The notes beneath the pieces were generated by a model that was given only the letters and a program-made list of their open reading frames with translations, searched no databases and was not told the DNA's origin. A stretch of 64,000 nucleotides of DNA from the NCBI RefSeq assembly GCF_000176035.2, contig NC_015675.1, positions 5,522,001 through 5,586,000 on the forward strand. The letters are read 5' to 3'. Source of the DNA: Mesorhizobium opportunistum WSM2075 (GTDB taxonomy: Bacteria > Pseudomonadota > Alphaproteobacteria > Rhizobiales > Rhizobiaceae). Made by a program: the position numbers and the translations under genes. Shown here in pieces: positions 17,205 to 27,347 of the stretch (position 1 is its first letter; each line of letters begins with the position of its first letter).

Positions 17205-18371
17205 TTATCTGATCCGGTCGAGAATGGAAACGTAGTTGGCGACCGCCGCACCGCCCATGTTGAAGATGCCGCCGAGCTTCGCGCCGGGCACCTGGATGCC
17301 GCCAGCCTCGCCGACAAGCTGCATGGCGGTCAGCACGTGCATGGAGACACCGGTGGCGCCGATCGGGTGGCCCTTAGCCTTCAATCCACCGGACGGGTTG
17401 ACCGGCAGTCGGCCGTCCTTGGCCGTTGTGCCATCCAGCGCCAGCTTGGCGCCCTCGCCCGGCCTGGCGAGGCCCATCGCTTCATACTCGATCAACTCGG
17501 CAATGGTGAAGCAGTCATGCGTCTCGACGAAAGAGAGATCGTCGAGCGTGACGCCGGCGTTCTTCAATGCACGGGTCCAAGCCTGCTCGCAGCCTTCGAA
17601 CGACAGGATATCGCGCTTCGACATCGGCAGGAAGTCCTGCACATGTTCGTTCGCGCGGAAGGCAACCGCACGGCGCATCTTCAGTGCCGTTGCCGTGTCG
17701 GCAAGGACAAGTGCGGCGGCGCCGTCCGAAACCAGCGAACAGTCGGTACGCTTGAGGGGACCGGCGACAAAGGGGTTCTTCTCGCTTTCCTGACGGCAGA
17801 ACTCGTAGCCGAAATCCTTGCGCATCTGCGCATAGGGATTGTCGACGCCGTTCTTGTGGTTCTTGGCGGCGATCATGGCGAGCGCATCCGACTGGTCTCC
17901 ATAGCGCTGGAAATAGGCTTGCGCGATCTTGCCGAAGACGCCGGCGAAACCGGCTGGCGTCTCGCCGTCCTCGGGCAGATAGGAGGCCTTCAACAGGTTC
18001 TTGCCGATTTCGGGGCCGGGCGTCGTCGTCATCTGCTCGGCGCCGACCACTAGCACAATGCGAGCAGCATTGGCGTCGATGGCGCGGATGCCTTGTCTGA
18101 CCGCCGCCGACCCGGTGGCGCAAGCGTTCTCGACGCGTGTCGCCGGCTTGAAGCGCAGCCGGTCGTCGGCCTGGAGCACCAGGCTGGCGGTGAAATCCTG
18201 CGCCGAAAAGCCGGCATTGAAGTGACCGAGCACGATCTCGTCGACCTCGTCCGGACCGATGCCGGCATGGTCGAGTGCGTCGGTCGCCACCTTGACGATC
18301 AGGTTTTCGAGCGTTTCGCCTTCGAGCTTGCCAAAGCGCGAATGCGCCCATCCGACGATGCATGCGGTCAT
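17205..18371 (-). CDS. SCP2-type thiolase (acetyl-CoA acyltransferase-like)
   Basis: This 388-residue protein has the thiolase nucleophile in ENACATGSAA (about residue 88) and the catalytic-histidine motif GHPIGATG near residue 340. In place of the usual NEAFA it has HDCFTIAE, and the C-terminal CxG cysteine is absent (FNMGGAAV instead). These three traits place it in the SCP2/SCPx thiolase branch, not with PhaA or FadA. Substrate is unknown. Start: ATG at 18371 with GGAGA 6 nt upstream; an in-frame ATG at 18383 would add four residues. Co-directional with the asparaginase and divergent from betI. Confidence 0.88.
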   Translation of the reverse strand: MTACIVGWAHSRFGKLEGETLENLIVKVATDALDHAGIGPDEVDEIVLGHFNAGFSAQDFTASLVLQADDRLRFKPATRVENACATGSAAVRQGIRAIDANAARIVLVVGAEQMTTTPGPEIGKNLLKASYLPEDGETPAGFAGVFGKIAQAYFQRYGDQSDALAMIAAKNHKNGVDNPYAQMRKDFGYEFCRQESEKNPFVAGPLKRTDCSLVSDGAAALVLADTATALKMRRAVAFRANEHVQDFLPMSKRDILSFEGCEQAWTRALKNAGVTLDDLSFVETHDCFTIAELIEYEAMGLARPGEGAKLALDGTTAKDGRLPVNPSGGLKAKGHPIGATGVSMHVLTAMQLVGEAGGIQVPGAKLGGIFNMGGAAVANYVSILDRIR

Positions 18372-18520
18372 GGCGTTCTCCATCCTTGGCGCCAGCCTGG
18401 CACAGGCTTACGGCTCACGTCGCCTTTATTGTTCAAATATAAACATTCTTGCCTCGCCCGTGAAGGGCCGGAACCAGACAATCGCTTGGTGCAGGTCGCG
18501 CCAGCGTCGATTTTTTGTTG

Positions 18521-18534
18521 ATTGACGCGTCAAT
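18521..18534. promoter_or_regulatory. Putative BetI operator, perfect palindrome
   Basis: ATTGACGCGTCAAT is a perfect 14-bp palindrome, 36 bp upstream of betI, flanked by A/T-rich DNA. From memory, E. coli BetI binds a similar ATTGA-ACGT-like dyad between its bet promoters, so this is the natural autoregulatory site. It also lies upstream of the divergent thiolase gene. Confidence 0.65.
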
Positions 18535-18569
18535 AAAAAATAATCTGCCCCGCAAAAGCCGGGAACAGC

Positions 18570-19160
18570 ATGCCGAAAATCGGAATGGAGCCACTGCGTC
18601 GCAAGGCGCTCATCGACGCGACGATCTCGGCGATCGGCGAGCGCGGGTCGCTCGACGTGACTATGTCCGAGATCGCCGGGCGGGCCGGCGTGTCCTCGGC
18701 GCTTGCCCATCACTATTTCGGCGCCAAGGACGAATTGCTGCTGGCGACGATGCGGCACATCCTGGCCGAACTGACCATCGACATGCGGCGCGCTCTTCAA
18801 TCCGCCGCTTCCCCGCGTGAACGCGTTTCGGCGGTGGTGGCCGTCAACTTCTCCGACATCCAGTTCCAGCCGCAAACCATCGCCGCATGGCTCGCCTTCT
18901 ACGTCGAGGCACAGAAGTCGTCCGCGCTGCGCCGCCTGCTCAGGGTCTATGCGCGGCGGCTGCACTCGAACCTGATGAGCGGGCTTATCGGCATCCTGCC
19001 CAGGGCCGAGGCCGACCGCGCCGCCGAGGCGACCGCGGCGATGATCGACGGGCTCTATATCAGGCGGGCGTTGAAGGACGGCGTGCCCGACGCCGCGACC
19101 GCGATCGCGCTCGTCGAAGACTATCTCGAAATCAAACTCGGCGAGCGGCGGAAGCAGTGA
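18570..19160 (+). CDS. betI: BetI, TetR-family choline-responsive repressor
   Basis: This 196-residue protein is the regulator of the choline-to-betaine operon. The N-terminal TetR helix-turn-helix is seen in [20 protein letters not shown] at about residues 32-51, followed by [12 protein letters not shown] typical of BetI. The start [19 protein letters not shown] matches BetI proteins. It is first in the operon betI-betC-dehydratase-betA-betB, and its stop TGA overlaps the GTG start of betC by 4 bp. BetI dissociates from DNA in the presence of choline in characterised systems; a palindrome at 18521-18534 is the likely target. Confidence 0.95.
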   Translation: MPKIGMEPLRRKALIDATISAIGERGSLDVTMSEIAGRAGVSSALAHHYFGAKDELLLATMRHILAELTIDMRRALQSAASPRERVSAVVAVNFSDIQFQPQTIAAWLAFYVEAQKSSALRRLLRVYARRLHSNLMSGLIGILPRAEADRAAEATAAMIDGLYIRRALKDGVPDAATAIALVEDYLEIKLGERRKQ

Positions 19161-20686
19161 CAGCGAAGCGACCCAATTTCCTGATCGTCATGGTCGATCA
19201 GCTCAACGGAACCTTGTTTCCGGACGGGCCGGCGGACTTCCTGCACGTGCCGCATCTCAGGGCGCTCGCTGCCCGCTCGGCACGCTTTGCCAACAATTAC
19301 ACCGCCTCGCCGCTCTGCGCGCCGGGCCGTGCCTCGTTCATGAGCGGTCAGTTGCCGTCGCGCACGGGAGTCTATGACAATGCGGCCGAATTCGCCTCAT
19401 CGATCCCGACCTTCGCCCACCATCTGCGCGCCGCCGGCTATTACACCTGCCTCTCTGGCAAGATGCATTTCGTCGGGCCGGACCAGATGCATGGGTTCGA
19501 GGAGCGCTTGACCACCGACATCTATCCGGCTGACTTCGGCTGGACGCCGGACTACCGCAAACCCGGCGAACGCATCGAATGGTGGTATCACAATCTGGGT
19601 TCGGTCACCGGCGCCGGCGTCGCCGAGACCACCAACCAGATGGAATATGACGATGAGGTCGTGTTCCTGGCCACGCAGAAGCTCTACCAGCTTTCGCGCG
19701 AACAGGACGATGCGAACCATCGGCCCTGGTGCCTCACCGTTTCGCTGTCGCACCCTCACGACCCCTATGTCGCGCGCAAGCAGTATTGGGATCTCTACGA
19801 GCATTGCCAGGCGCTCGACCCGGAAACGGGTTTTATCGCGCAGGACGAACAGGACACGCATTCGCAGCGGCTGTACCTCGCCAGCGATTACCCGTCCTTC
19901 GAGATCACGCCCGAGCAGGTACGTCGCTCGCGGCGCGGTTATTTCGCCAACATCTCCTATGTCGACGACAAGCTCGGAGAGGTTCTGGACATCCTCAAGC
20001 GCACGCGCATGCTCGACGACACCATCATCCTGTTCTGCTCGGACCATGGCGACATGCTTGGCGAGCGCGGCCTGTGGTTCAAGATGAGCTTCTTCGAGGG
20101 CTCGGCGCGGGTGCCGCTGATGATCGCCGGCAAAGGCGTGCCGGCCGGGCTGATCGAGGCGCCGGTCTCCAATCTCGACGTGACGCCGACGCTCTGTGAC
20201 CTCGCCGGCATCGACATCGGCGCAATCGCGCCGTGGACCGACGGCCAGTCGCTGCTGCCGCTCATCAAGGGTGGGCAACGCAGCGCCCCTGTGTTGATCG
20301 AATATGCCGCCGAAGGCTCCTACGCGCCGCTGGTGGCGATCCGCGACGGCAGATACAAGTTCATCCACTGCAAGCTCGACCCGCCGCAGCTGTTCGATCT
20401 CGAAGCCGATCCGCTGGAGCGGGTCAATCTGGCCGACAAACCGGCCAAGGCGGCGTTGGTGTCGGCGTTCATGGACAAGGTCCGGGCGCGCTGGGACATG
20501 GCCAAATTCGATGCCGCCGTGCGCGAGAGCCAGGCGCGGCGCTGGGTCGTCTATCCGGCGCTGCGCAACGGCGCCTATTACCCCTGGGATTTCCAGCCGC
20601 TGCAGAAGGCATCCGAGCGCTACATGCGCAACCACATGAACCTCGACAATCTCGAGGAGAGCAAAAGGTATCCGCGAGGCGAATGA
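19157..20686 (+). CDS. betC: Choline sulfatase
   Basis: This 509-residue type I sulfatase hydrolyses choline-O-sulfate to choline and sulfate, feeding the betaine pathway. The formylglycine-forming motif is CAPGR, with the modified residue Cys54, matching the position in the characterised rhizobial enzyme. Metal-ligand aspartates are in MVDQLNG near the N-terminus and in [12 protein letters not shown]. The C-terminal [20 protein letters not shown] is typical of choline sulfatases. The start is GTG at 19157 (protein begins [11 protein letters not shown] after the initiator). This gives a 4-bp overlap with betI; its own stop overlaps the next gene by 4 bp. Confidence 0.95.
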   Translation: MTAKRPNFLIVMVDQLNGTLFPDGPADFLHVPHLRALAARSARFANNYTASPLCAPGRASFMSGQLPSRTGVYDNAAEFASSIPTFAHHLRAAGYYTCLSGKMHFVGPDQMHGFEERLTTDIYPADFGWTPDYRKPGERIEWWYHNLGSVTGAGVAETTNQMEYDDEVVFLATQKLYQLSREQDDANHRPWCLTVSLSHPHDPYVARKQYWDLYEHCQALDPETGFIAQDEQDTHSQRLYLASDYPSFEITPEQVRRSRRGYFANISYVDDKLGEVLDILKRTRMLDDTIILFCSDHGDMLGERGLWFKMSFFEGSARVPLMIAGKGVPAGLIEAPVSNLDVTPTLCDLAGIDIGAIAPWTDGQSLLPLIKGGQRSAPVLIEYAAEGSYAPLVAIRDGRYKFIHCKLDPPQLFDLEADPLERVNLADKPAKAALVSAFMDKVRARWDMAKFDAAVRESQARRWVVYPALRNGAYYPWDFQPLQKASERYMRNHMNLDNLEESKRYPRGE

Positions 20687-21684
20687 TGACAAGTCTTGTC
20701 CCCTCCCTCGACCATCTCAAGCAGGCCTATGCGGTCACATCCAGGGCGACGCAGATCACGCCGCTGCTGGAATCGGCAGCCCTTGCCCGCGAGACCGGTG
20801 CGGCCCGCATCTTCATCAAGCCGGAATCGCTGCAATGGGCTGGCTCGTTCAAGATACGCGGCGCCTATTGGCGGCTGAAGCGGCTTTCCGCCGACGAGGC
20901 GAAGAAGGGCGTCGTTGCCTATTCCTCCGGCAATTTCGCGCAAGGGCTGGCGGCCGCCGGCCAGGCGCTCGGCATTCCAGTCACCATCGTCATGCCGATC
21001 GATGCGCCGGCCGCCAAGCGCGACGCCACGGCCGGCTACGGCGCACGCGTCGTGCTGACCGATCATGGCGGGCGCGCGCGTGAAGAGGTTGCCGCCGCCA
21101 AGGCGCGCGAGATCGCCGAGACGGAAGGCCTGGCACTGCTGCATCCGTTCGACGATCCGGAGATCGTCGCCGGCCAGGCGGGCGCCGGCCTCGAGGCGCT
21201 CGACCAGCTCTCGGCCAAGGATGCCAGCGCCGACCTGTTGTTCTGCTCGGTCGGCGGCGGCGGACTGATCGGCGGCGTGTCGCTCGCATTCCATTATCTG
21301 TCGCCAGCAACCGAGATCATCGGCGTCGAGCCCGAAGGTTTCAATGGCATGGGTTCATCGCTGGCGCATGGCAGCATCGAGACCATGCCGATCGGCCCGA
21401 AGTCGATCTGCGACGGATTGATGTCGCGGCGGCCGGGCGACGCGCCCTTCGCGGCGGTCAAGGCTGCCGGCGTTCGTGGCATCACGGTCGACGATCAATC
21501 GGTGCGGCGCGCCATGCGGACCGCCTTCGAGCGGATGAAGCTGGTGCTCGAACCGTCGGGCGCTGCGTCGCTGGCGGCGTTGCTCGGCGGCAAGGTGGAT
21601 GTGCGGGGCAAGACCGTGCTCGTGGTGGCAACCGGCGGCAATGTCTCGCTCGCCGATTTTATGGCGCATATGAACCATGCTTGA
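20683..21684 (+). CDS. Threonine/serine dehydratase (PLP fold type II)
   Basis: This 333-residue PLP enzyme deaminates L-threonine or L-serine to the 2-oxo acid and ammonia. The Schiff-base lysine is Lys57 in [12 protein letters not shown]. The phosphate-binding glycine loop is [10 protein letters not shown] near residues 188-197. No C-terminal ACT domain is present, so it resembles the catabolic, non-feedback-inhibited class. It is inserted in the bet operon with overlaps on both sides: 4 bp with betC and 8 bp with betA. Co-expression with choline and betaine metabolism is therefore expected. The start is ATG at 20683; the adjacent ATG at 20686 is equally possible. Confidence 0.9.
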   Translation: MMTSLVPSLDHLKQAYAVTSRATQITPLLESAALARETGAARIFIKPESLQWAGSFKIRGAYWRLKRLSADEAKKGVVAYSSGNFAQGLAAAGQALGIPVTIVMPIDAPAAKRDATAGYGARVVLTDHGGRAREEVAAAKAREIAETEGLALLHPFDDPEIVAGQAGAGLEALDQLSAKDASADLLFCSVGGGGLIGGVSLAFHYLSPATEIIGVEPEGFNGMGSSLAHGSIETMPIGPKSICDGLMSRRPGDAPFAAVKAAGVRGITVDDQSVRRAMRTAFERMKLVLEPSGAASLAALLGGKVDVRGKTVLVVATGGNVSLADFMAHMNHA

Positions 21685-23329
21685 AGCGGATTTCGTCATC
21701 ATCGGCTCCGGCTCGGCCGGCTCGGCCATGGCCTACAGGCTGTCGGAGGACGGCAAGCATTCGGTGATCGTCATCGAGTTCGGCGGCTCGGATATCGGCC
21801 CGCTGATCCAGATGCCGTCGGCGCTGTCGATCCCGCTCAACATGAGCCTCTACGACTGGGGCTTTGCCAGCGAGCCGGAGCCGCATCTGGGCGGCCGCGT
21901 GCTAGCGACGCCGCGCGGCAAGGTGATCGGCGGTTCATCCTCGATCAACGGCATGGTCTATGTGCGCGGCCACGCCCGTGACTTCGACCATTGGGCCGAA
22001 CAGGGAGCGGCCGGCTGGGGCTTTGCCGACGTCCTTCCCTACTTCAAGCGCATGGAAGATTCTGATGGCGGCGAGGATGGCTGGCGTGGTCGCGGCGGGC
22101 CGCTGCACGTGCAGCGCGGCTCACGGCGCAATCCACTTTATGGCGCTTTCGTCGACGCGGGCCGCCAGGCCGGGTTCGAATTGACCGACGACTACAACGG
22201 ATCGAAGCAGGAAGGCTTCGGGCCGATGGAGCAGACCATCCAGGGCGGCCGCCGCTGGTCGGCGGCATCAGCCTATCTGAGGCCGGCGCTCAGGCGCAAA
22301 AACGTTAGCCTGGTCAAGGGCTTTGCCCGCCGGGTGATCATCGAGAATCAACGCGCCATCGGCGTTGAGATCGAAGCTCACAAACAGATTCAGGTCGTTA
22401 AGGCGCGACGCGAGGTGATCGTCGCCGCCTCGTCGATCAATTCGCCCAAGATCCTGATGCTGTCCGGCATCGGCCCGGCGGAGCATTTGCGCGAAAACGG
22501 CATTGCCGTGCTCGCCGACAGGCCCGGCGTCGGCCGCAATCTGCAGGATCACATGGAGCTCTACATCCAGCAGGAATCGACCAAGCCGATCACGCTTAAT
22601 TCGGTGCTGAACCCGTTCTCGAAGGCGCTCATCGGCGCGCAGTGGCTGTTCCTCAAGTCTGGGCTCGGCGCCACCAACCATTTCGAGGCAGCCGCCTTCG
22701 TGCGCTCGCGCGCCGGCGTCGACTATCCCGATATCCAGTACCATTTCATCCCGGCGGCGGTTCGCTATGACGGCAAGGCGGCGGCCAAGTCGCATGGTTT
22801 CCAGGCGCATGTCGGGCCGATGCGCTCGAAGTCGCGCGGCTCGGTGACGCTGCGCTCGCCGGATCCGAAATCGAAGCCGGTGATCCGCTTCAACTACATG
22901 TCGCATCCGGACGACTGGGCGGAGTTCCGCCACTGCATCCGCCTGACCCGAGAAATCTTCGGCCAGAAGGCATTCGATGCCTATCGCGGCCAGGAAATCT
23001 CGCCGGGAAGCCATGTGCAGTCGGACGACGATCTCGATGTCTTCATCAGGGATCACGCCGAAAGCGCCTACCATCCCTGCGGCACCTGCAAGATGGGACG
23101 CGCCGACGATGCGATGAGCGTCGTCGATCCGGAGTGTCGGGTCATCGGCGTCGAAGGATTGCGGGTCGCGGACTCCTCGATCTTCCCGCGCGTCACCAAC
23201 GGCAATCTCAATGCACCGTCGATCATGGCCGGCGAAAAGGCATCCGACCACATCCTTGGCCGCACGCCGCTGGCGCCGTCCAACCAGGAACCATGGATCA
23301 ATCCGCGCTGGCAGGCGTCGGACAGATAG
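21677..23329 (+). CDS. betA: Choline dehydrogenase
   Basis: This 550-residue FAD enzyme of the GMC oxidoreductase family oxidises choline to betaine aldehyde (and on to betaine) at the inner membrane. The FAD-binding [13 protein letters not shown] lies at about residues 10-22. GMC signature 1 is [15 protein letters not shown] near residue 90. Signature 2 region is [16 protein letters not shown]. The catalytic histidine region is [11 protein letters not shown] near residue 463. Length and motifs are normal. It overlaps the dehydratase by 8 bp and is followed after 52 bp by betB. Confidence 0.95.
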   Translation: MLEADFVIIGSGSAGSAMAYRLSEDGKHSVIVIEFGGSDIGPLIQMPSALSIPLNMSLYDWGFASEPEPHLGGRVLATPRGKVIGGSSSINGMVYVRGHARDFDHWAEQGAAGWGFADVLPYFKRMEDSDGGEDGWRGRGGPLHVQRGSRRNPLYGAFVDAGRQAGFELTDDYNGSKQEGFGPMEQTIQGGRRWSAASAYLRPALRRKNVSLVKGFARRVIIENQRAIGVEIEAHKQIQVVKARREVIVAASSINSPKILMLSGIGPAEHLRENGIAVLADRPGVGRNLQDHMELYIQQESTKPITLNSVLNPFSKALIGAQWLFLKSGLGATNHFEAAAFVRSRAGVDYPDIQYHFIPAAVRYDGKAAAKSHGFQAHVGPMRSKSRGSVTLRSPDPKSKPVIRFNYMSHPDDWAEFRHCIRLTREIFGQKAFDAYRGQEISPGSHVQSDDDLDVFIRDHAESAYHPCGTCKMGRADDAMSVVDPECRVIGVEGLRVADSSIFPRVTNGNLNAPSIMAGEKASDHILGRTPLAPSNQEPWINPRWQASDR

Positions 23330-23381
23330 AGCATGATCCGGTGAACGTCCGGCCCAGGCGAATAGAATTTGGAGACTTCCC

Positions 23382-24845
23382 ATGCGCGCCCAGCCCACGG
23401 CATCGCACTATGTCAACGGACGCTACGTTGACGACGAGCAAGGCGCGCCACTGCCGGTCATCTATCCGGCCACCGGTGAGACCATCGCCATGCTGCGCGC
23501 GGCGACGCCGAACGTGCTTGAGTTGGCTATCGAGGCCGCACGGGCAGCACAACCCGCCTGGGCACGGCTGAAGCCGGTCGAGCGCGGCCGCATCCTGCGC
23601 CGCGCCGCCGACATTTTGCGCGCCCGCAACGCCGACCTTGCCCGCATCGAGACGCTCGACACCGGCAAGGCGATCCAGGAAACGCTGGTAGCGGACGCGC
23701 CTTCAGCAGCCGATTGCCTTGAATATTTCGGCAGCGCGGTCGCCGCCTACAATGGCGAATCCGTTGACCTCGGCGGCCCCTTCGCCTATACGCGGCGCGA
23801 GGCCCTCGGCGTCTGCGTCGGCATCGGCGCCTGGAATTATCCGATCCAGATCGCCGGCTGGAAGTCCGCGCCCGCACTCGCCATGGGCAATGCCATGGTG
23901 TTCAAGCCATCGGAAAACACACCGCTGTCGGCGCTGGCGCTGGCCGAGATCTACAGCGAGGCCGGCCTGCCCGACGGGCTGTTCAACGTCGTGCAGGGTT
24001 ATGGCGATGTCGGCGCAGGCCTCGTCGGCCACGATGTCGTCGCCAAGGTTTCGGTGACCGGCTCGGTGCCGACCGGCCGCAAGGTGCTGGCGCTTGCCGG
24101 CTCCAAGATGAAGCACGCGACGATGGAGCTCGGCGGCAAGTCGCCGCTGATCGTCTTCGACGACGCCGACATCGAAAACGCCGTTGGCGGTGCCATGCTC
24201 GGCAATTTCTATTCCACCGGCCAGATCTGCTCCAACGGCACGCGCGTCTTCGTGCAGAGCGGCATTCACGACCGCTTTGTCGAAAGGCTGGTCGAGCGGA
24301 CCAAGAAAATCCGTATCGGCGATCCACTCGATCCCGAGACCCAGATGGGGCCGCTGGTCTCGAAAGCGCAGCATGAGAAGGTTGTCGGCTATATCGGCAC
24401 CGGCAAGCAGGATGGCGCCACGCTGGCTTGCGGCGGCAACGTGCCTTCGCTGCAAGGTTTCGATGGCGGCTTCTTCGTCGAGCCGACCGTGTTCACCGGC
24501 GTCACCGACACCATGCGCATCGCCCGGGAGGAGATTTTCGGACCTGTCATGAGCGTGCTGAAGTTCGACGGCGAGGACGAGGTGATCGACCGCGCCAACG
24601 ATACCGAATTCGGCCTTGCCGCCGGCGTGTTCACCCGCGACCTGCCGCGCGCCCACCGCGTCATCTCCGAGCTGCAGGCGGGCACCTGCTGGATCAATGC
24701 CTACAATCTGACGCCAGTCGAAATCCCGTTCGGCGGCTTCAAGCAGTCCGGCATAGGGCGGGAAAATTCGCTGGCGGCGCTGGCACTCTACTCGCAGCTG
24801 AAATCGGTCTATGTCGAGACGGGGGACGTGGCGGCGCCTTATTGA
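23382..24845 (+). CDS. betB: Betaine-aldehyde dehydrogenase
   Basis: This 487-residue NAD(P)-dependent aldehyde dehydrogenase converts betaine aldehyde to glycine betaine, the osmoprotectant end product. The NAD region is [14 protein letters not shown]. The catalytic glutamate motif is [12 protein letters not shown], and the catalytic cysteine is in [12 protein letters not shown]. The C-terminal [20 protein letters not shown] is diagnostic of BetB. It is the last gene of the bet operon, with a GGAGACTTCCC ribosome-binding region and a strong hairpin directly downstream. Confidence 0.95.
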   Translation: MRAQPTASHYVNGRYVDDEQGAPLPVIYPATGETIAMLRAATPNVLELAIEAARAAQPAWARLKPVERGRILRRAADILRARNADLARIETLDTGKAIQETLVADAPSAADCLEYFGSAVAAYNGESVDLGGPFAYTRREALGVCVGIGAWNYPIQIAGWKSAPALAMGNAMVFKPSENTPLSALALAEIYSEAGLPDGLFNVVQGYGDVGAGLVGHDVVAKVSVTGSVPTGRKVLALAGSKMKHATMELGGKSPLIVFDDADIENAVGGAMLGNFYSTGQICSNGTRVFVQSGIHDRFVERLVERTKKIRIGDPLDPETQMGPLVSKAQHEKVVGYIGTGKQDGATLACGGNVPSLQGFDGGFFVEPTVFTGVTDTMRIAREEIFGPVMSVLKFDGEDEVIDRANDTEFGLAAGVFTRDLPRAHRVISELQAGTCWINAYNLTPVEIPFGGFKQSGIGRENSLAALALYSQLKSVYVETGDVAAPY

Positions 24846-24861
24846 GAGGTCGGCGGGACAG

Positions 24862-24895
24862 CGCCCCCCTCTGTCCGGCAGGACAGAGGGGGGCG
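24862..24895. terminator. Bidirectional hairpin between convergent betB and manC-AGE genes
   Basis: A perfect 15-bp stem (arms 24862-24876 and 24881-24895, each with a run of six C or G) has a GGCA tetraloop. It lies 16 bp after betB and 23 bp before the end of the convergent gene. No T-tract is present on either side. Confidence 0.7.
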
Positions 24896-24918
24896 TGAAG
24901 GGATGAGGCGGTCGTCAA

Positions 24919-27156
24919 CTAGCTTCTCTCCGCCGTCCCGTCCAGATACTGCGTCAGCGCGCAGACCAGGTGATAGAAAATGCTGGCTGGAACGTCGGAT
25001 GCCAAGGAGCGGCCGCGCTCGTCGATGCGGTCGATCCACAGCCCCAGCGGCGCCGGATCGATGTGCCAGCGGAACAGCCGGCCGACGCGCGCCTCTATCT
25101 CCGGCTTGAGATCGGGACCGCCTGAGCCATTCAGCGCAATTGCCGCCTTGACCGCTTCAGCCTGCGGCCAACTGCGTGACGCCAGGTCGAGAGGCAGGCC
25201 TTGCCGCGAGACCGCGCCATAGGCAAGGCCTGTGGCGCGGTTGAGACCGCTGGCGATTGCCGAGGCGTAGAGTTTCCTGGCGAAGCCGCGCAATTCGGCC
25301 TGGCCGCTGCGCTCGGCAAAATCGACCAGCAGCGAAGCCCACTCGAAGTGATGGCCAGGCTCGGTCCAGAGCCCCTTGTCACCAGCGGCCGGCTTCCATT
25401 CGGCGTCGAAATATTCGCCGAGCGTCCAGCTTTCAGGATCGAAGAAATGACTGCGGAAAAGGTCGATGATGCGTGCGGCACGGCGCAGATGGGCACGCTC
25501 TCCGGTGGCCTGATGCCAAGCCAGGAAAGCCTCGAGCAGATGCATGTGCGGGTTGGAGCGCCGCTCGCCCTCCCCGTCCGATGTCTCGAGGAATCCGGTC
25601 ATGCGGCTGTCCTCGAGATGGGCATCGAGAAAAGCGAAGGTTTCCTCGCCGAGCCGAAGGGCATCCGGATTGCCCGACATGTGTGCATGCGCCAGCGCCA
25701 GCAAAACGCAGGAATGGTCGTAGGCATCCTCGGTGGCATCGGCAACGGAGCCGTCGACATTCAGCGTGCGCACCCAACCGCCGCGGTCGGTGCGCCCCTT
25801 CCCTGCCATGAAGTCGATGCCATGTGCGATCAGCCGGTCGGCAGGACCATCCCAACCGCGAGCGCTGGCGACGGCGAAGGCATAGACCTGGCGAGCCTGC
25901 GTGCGCATGCGTTTGGGCTTGATCAACGGGGAGCCGTCAAAGCCAAGCGCTTCGTGGAAGCCGCCGTGGCGCTCGTCGACACCTGATGTCGACCACAATG
26001 GTAAGGTTTCCTGAAACAGCCAGTGATGCACGCGCCGCCGCCAGGCGCCGCTTTCAATGACGCGATCATGGGCAGGCGTGAACCGTGTTTCGAGCCGGCC
26101 ACTCTTCTCGAGCTGCTCGACGATCTTCTTGACGTGCTGGCTGTGGCTGACCGGAGCGATGAAAGTGGCGTCGATAGTTGAGACGATGGCGACATCCTTC
26201 ATGCCGATCGCGGACAGCAAGCTGCCGTCACTGCGGATGTAGGAGTTCTCGCAATCGATGGCGACGACATCGCCGACGATGACATTGCCCTGGTCGTCGG
26301 CAGGGCCGACATCGAGGAGCGATTGCCAGGAGCCCAGGTCGTTCCAGCGGAAGCCCGCAGGCACCATGGCGATGTCTTTTGCCCGCTCCATGACCGCGTA
26401 GTCGATCGAGTTGGACGGAATGGCCTCATAGAGTTCGAGCGGCATATAGAGGCCGGACAGATCCGATGTCGCCGCCTTGTAGGCCGCTTCGGTGGCCTGC
26501 CAGATATCCGGTTGGAACGCGATGAACGCGTCGCGCATGGCGCCGGCGTGAAACAGGAAGATGCCGGTGTTCCAGTAGAAGCTTCCGGCTTTGACATAGC
26601 TCTCGGCGGTCGCGAGGTCCGGCTTTTCGACGAAGCGCGAAACGTCGAAAATACCGCCGCTTTCGGCTGCGACCTCGATATAGCCATAGCCGGTTTCAGG
26701 CTGTGTCGGCTTTATGCCGAACACCACAAGCCGGCCGGCGCGCGCCGCATCTGCCCCTGCCTCGATGCTCTGCCAGAATTGCCCTACCGTCGATATTTCG
26801 TGGTCCGAAGGCACCACCAGGACGAGGCTGTCGCCGAACTCGGACAAAGTGCGCAGCGTCGCCAGCGCGACGGCGGCAGCGGTGTTTCGCCCCGTGGGCT
26901 CGAACAGCGGACCGCCGCCGGCGAGATCCAGGCCGGCAAGATCGGCATGCACACGTTCGGCATGGCGCTCCGACGCGATCAGGAAGATCGGCGTTTCGCC
27001 GCCGGATCTTGCCGCCAGCCGGCGCAAGGTCTTGGCCAGCATCGAGCCATCGCCCGACAGGTCATGGAACTGCTTGGGATTATCCTCGCGTGACAGCGGC
27101 CATAGCCGCGAGCCAACGCCGCCGCTCATGACAAAACTGACAATTCGATCGGTCAT
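24919..27156 (-). CDS. Mannose-1-phosphate guanylyltransferase fused to an AGE-family epimerase/isomerase domain
   Basis: This 745-residue two-domain protein starts with a GDP-mannose pyrophosphorylase domain (about residues 1-360). It has the SGGVGSRLWPLSRE nucleotide-binding loop and the FVEKPD motif. From about residue 385 follows an N-acylglucosamine 2-epimerase-like (alpha/alpha)6 barrel with RTQARQVYAFAVAS, EDAYDHSCVLLALAHAH, NPHMHLLEAFLAWH and PGHHFEWASLL, the last carrying the conserved active-site histidines. In rhizobia such barrels can be type III phosphomannose isomerases. The fusion would then make mannose-6-P and later GDP-mannose. The usual ManC fusion partner is a cupin isomerase, which is absent. 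Isomerase activity is inferred. Confidence 0.88.
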   Translation of the reverse strand: MTDRIVSFVMSGGVGSRLWPLSREDNPKQFHDLSGDGSMLAKTLRRLAARSGGETPIFLIASERHAERVHADLAGLDLAGGGPLFEPTGRNTAAAVALATLRTLSEFGDSLVLVVPSDHEISTVGQFWQSIEAGADAARAGRLVVFGIKPTQPETGYGYIEVAAESGGIFDVSRFVEKPDLATAESYVKAGSFYWNTGIFLFHAGAMRDAFIAFQPDIWQATEAAYKAATSDLSGLYMPLELYEAIPSNSIDYAVMERAKDIAMVPAGFRWNDLGSWQSLLDVGPADDQGNVIVGDVVAIDCENSYIRSDGSLLSAIGMKDVAIVSTIDATFIAPVSHSQHVKKIVEQLEKSGRLETRFTPAHDRVIESGAWRRRVHHWLFQETLPLWSTSGVDERHGGFHEALGFDGSPLIKPKRMRTQARQVYAFAVASARGWDGPADRLIAHGIDFMAGKGRTDRGGWVRTLNVDGSVADATEDAYDHSCVLLALAHAHMSGNPDALRLGEETFAFLDAHLEDSRMTGFLETSDGEGERRSNPHMHLLEAFLAWHQATGERAHLRRAARIIDLFRSHFFDPESWTLGEYFDAEWKPAAGDKGLWTEPGHHFEWASLLVDFAERSGQAELRGFARKLYASAIASGLNRATGLAYGAVSRQGLPLDLASRSWPQAEAVKAAIALNGSGGPDLKPEIEARVGRLFRWHIDPAPLGLWIDRIDERGRSLASDVPASIFYHLVCALTQYLDGTAERS

Positions 27157-27347
27157 TCAGGTCTCGTATTCAAAAAAGCTGCGGTTGGCGCCCGACACAA
27201 GCCTTTAGCCCGTGTTCGTCCGATTGGAAATGCGGCAACTCCTATCGGTTCGAGATGTCGACAGGATCGGTTCTGCGAGATTTCCACTGGTGATGGTGGC
27301 TTCGGCCTCATGCGTCGAGATCGAGGTCAGGCTGGCCGAATCACAGC

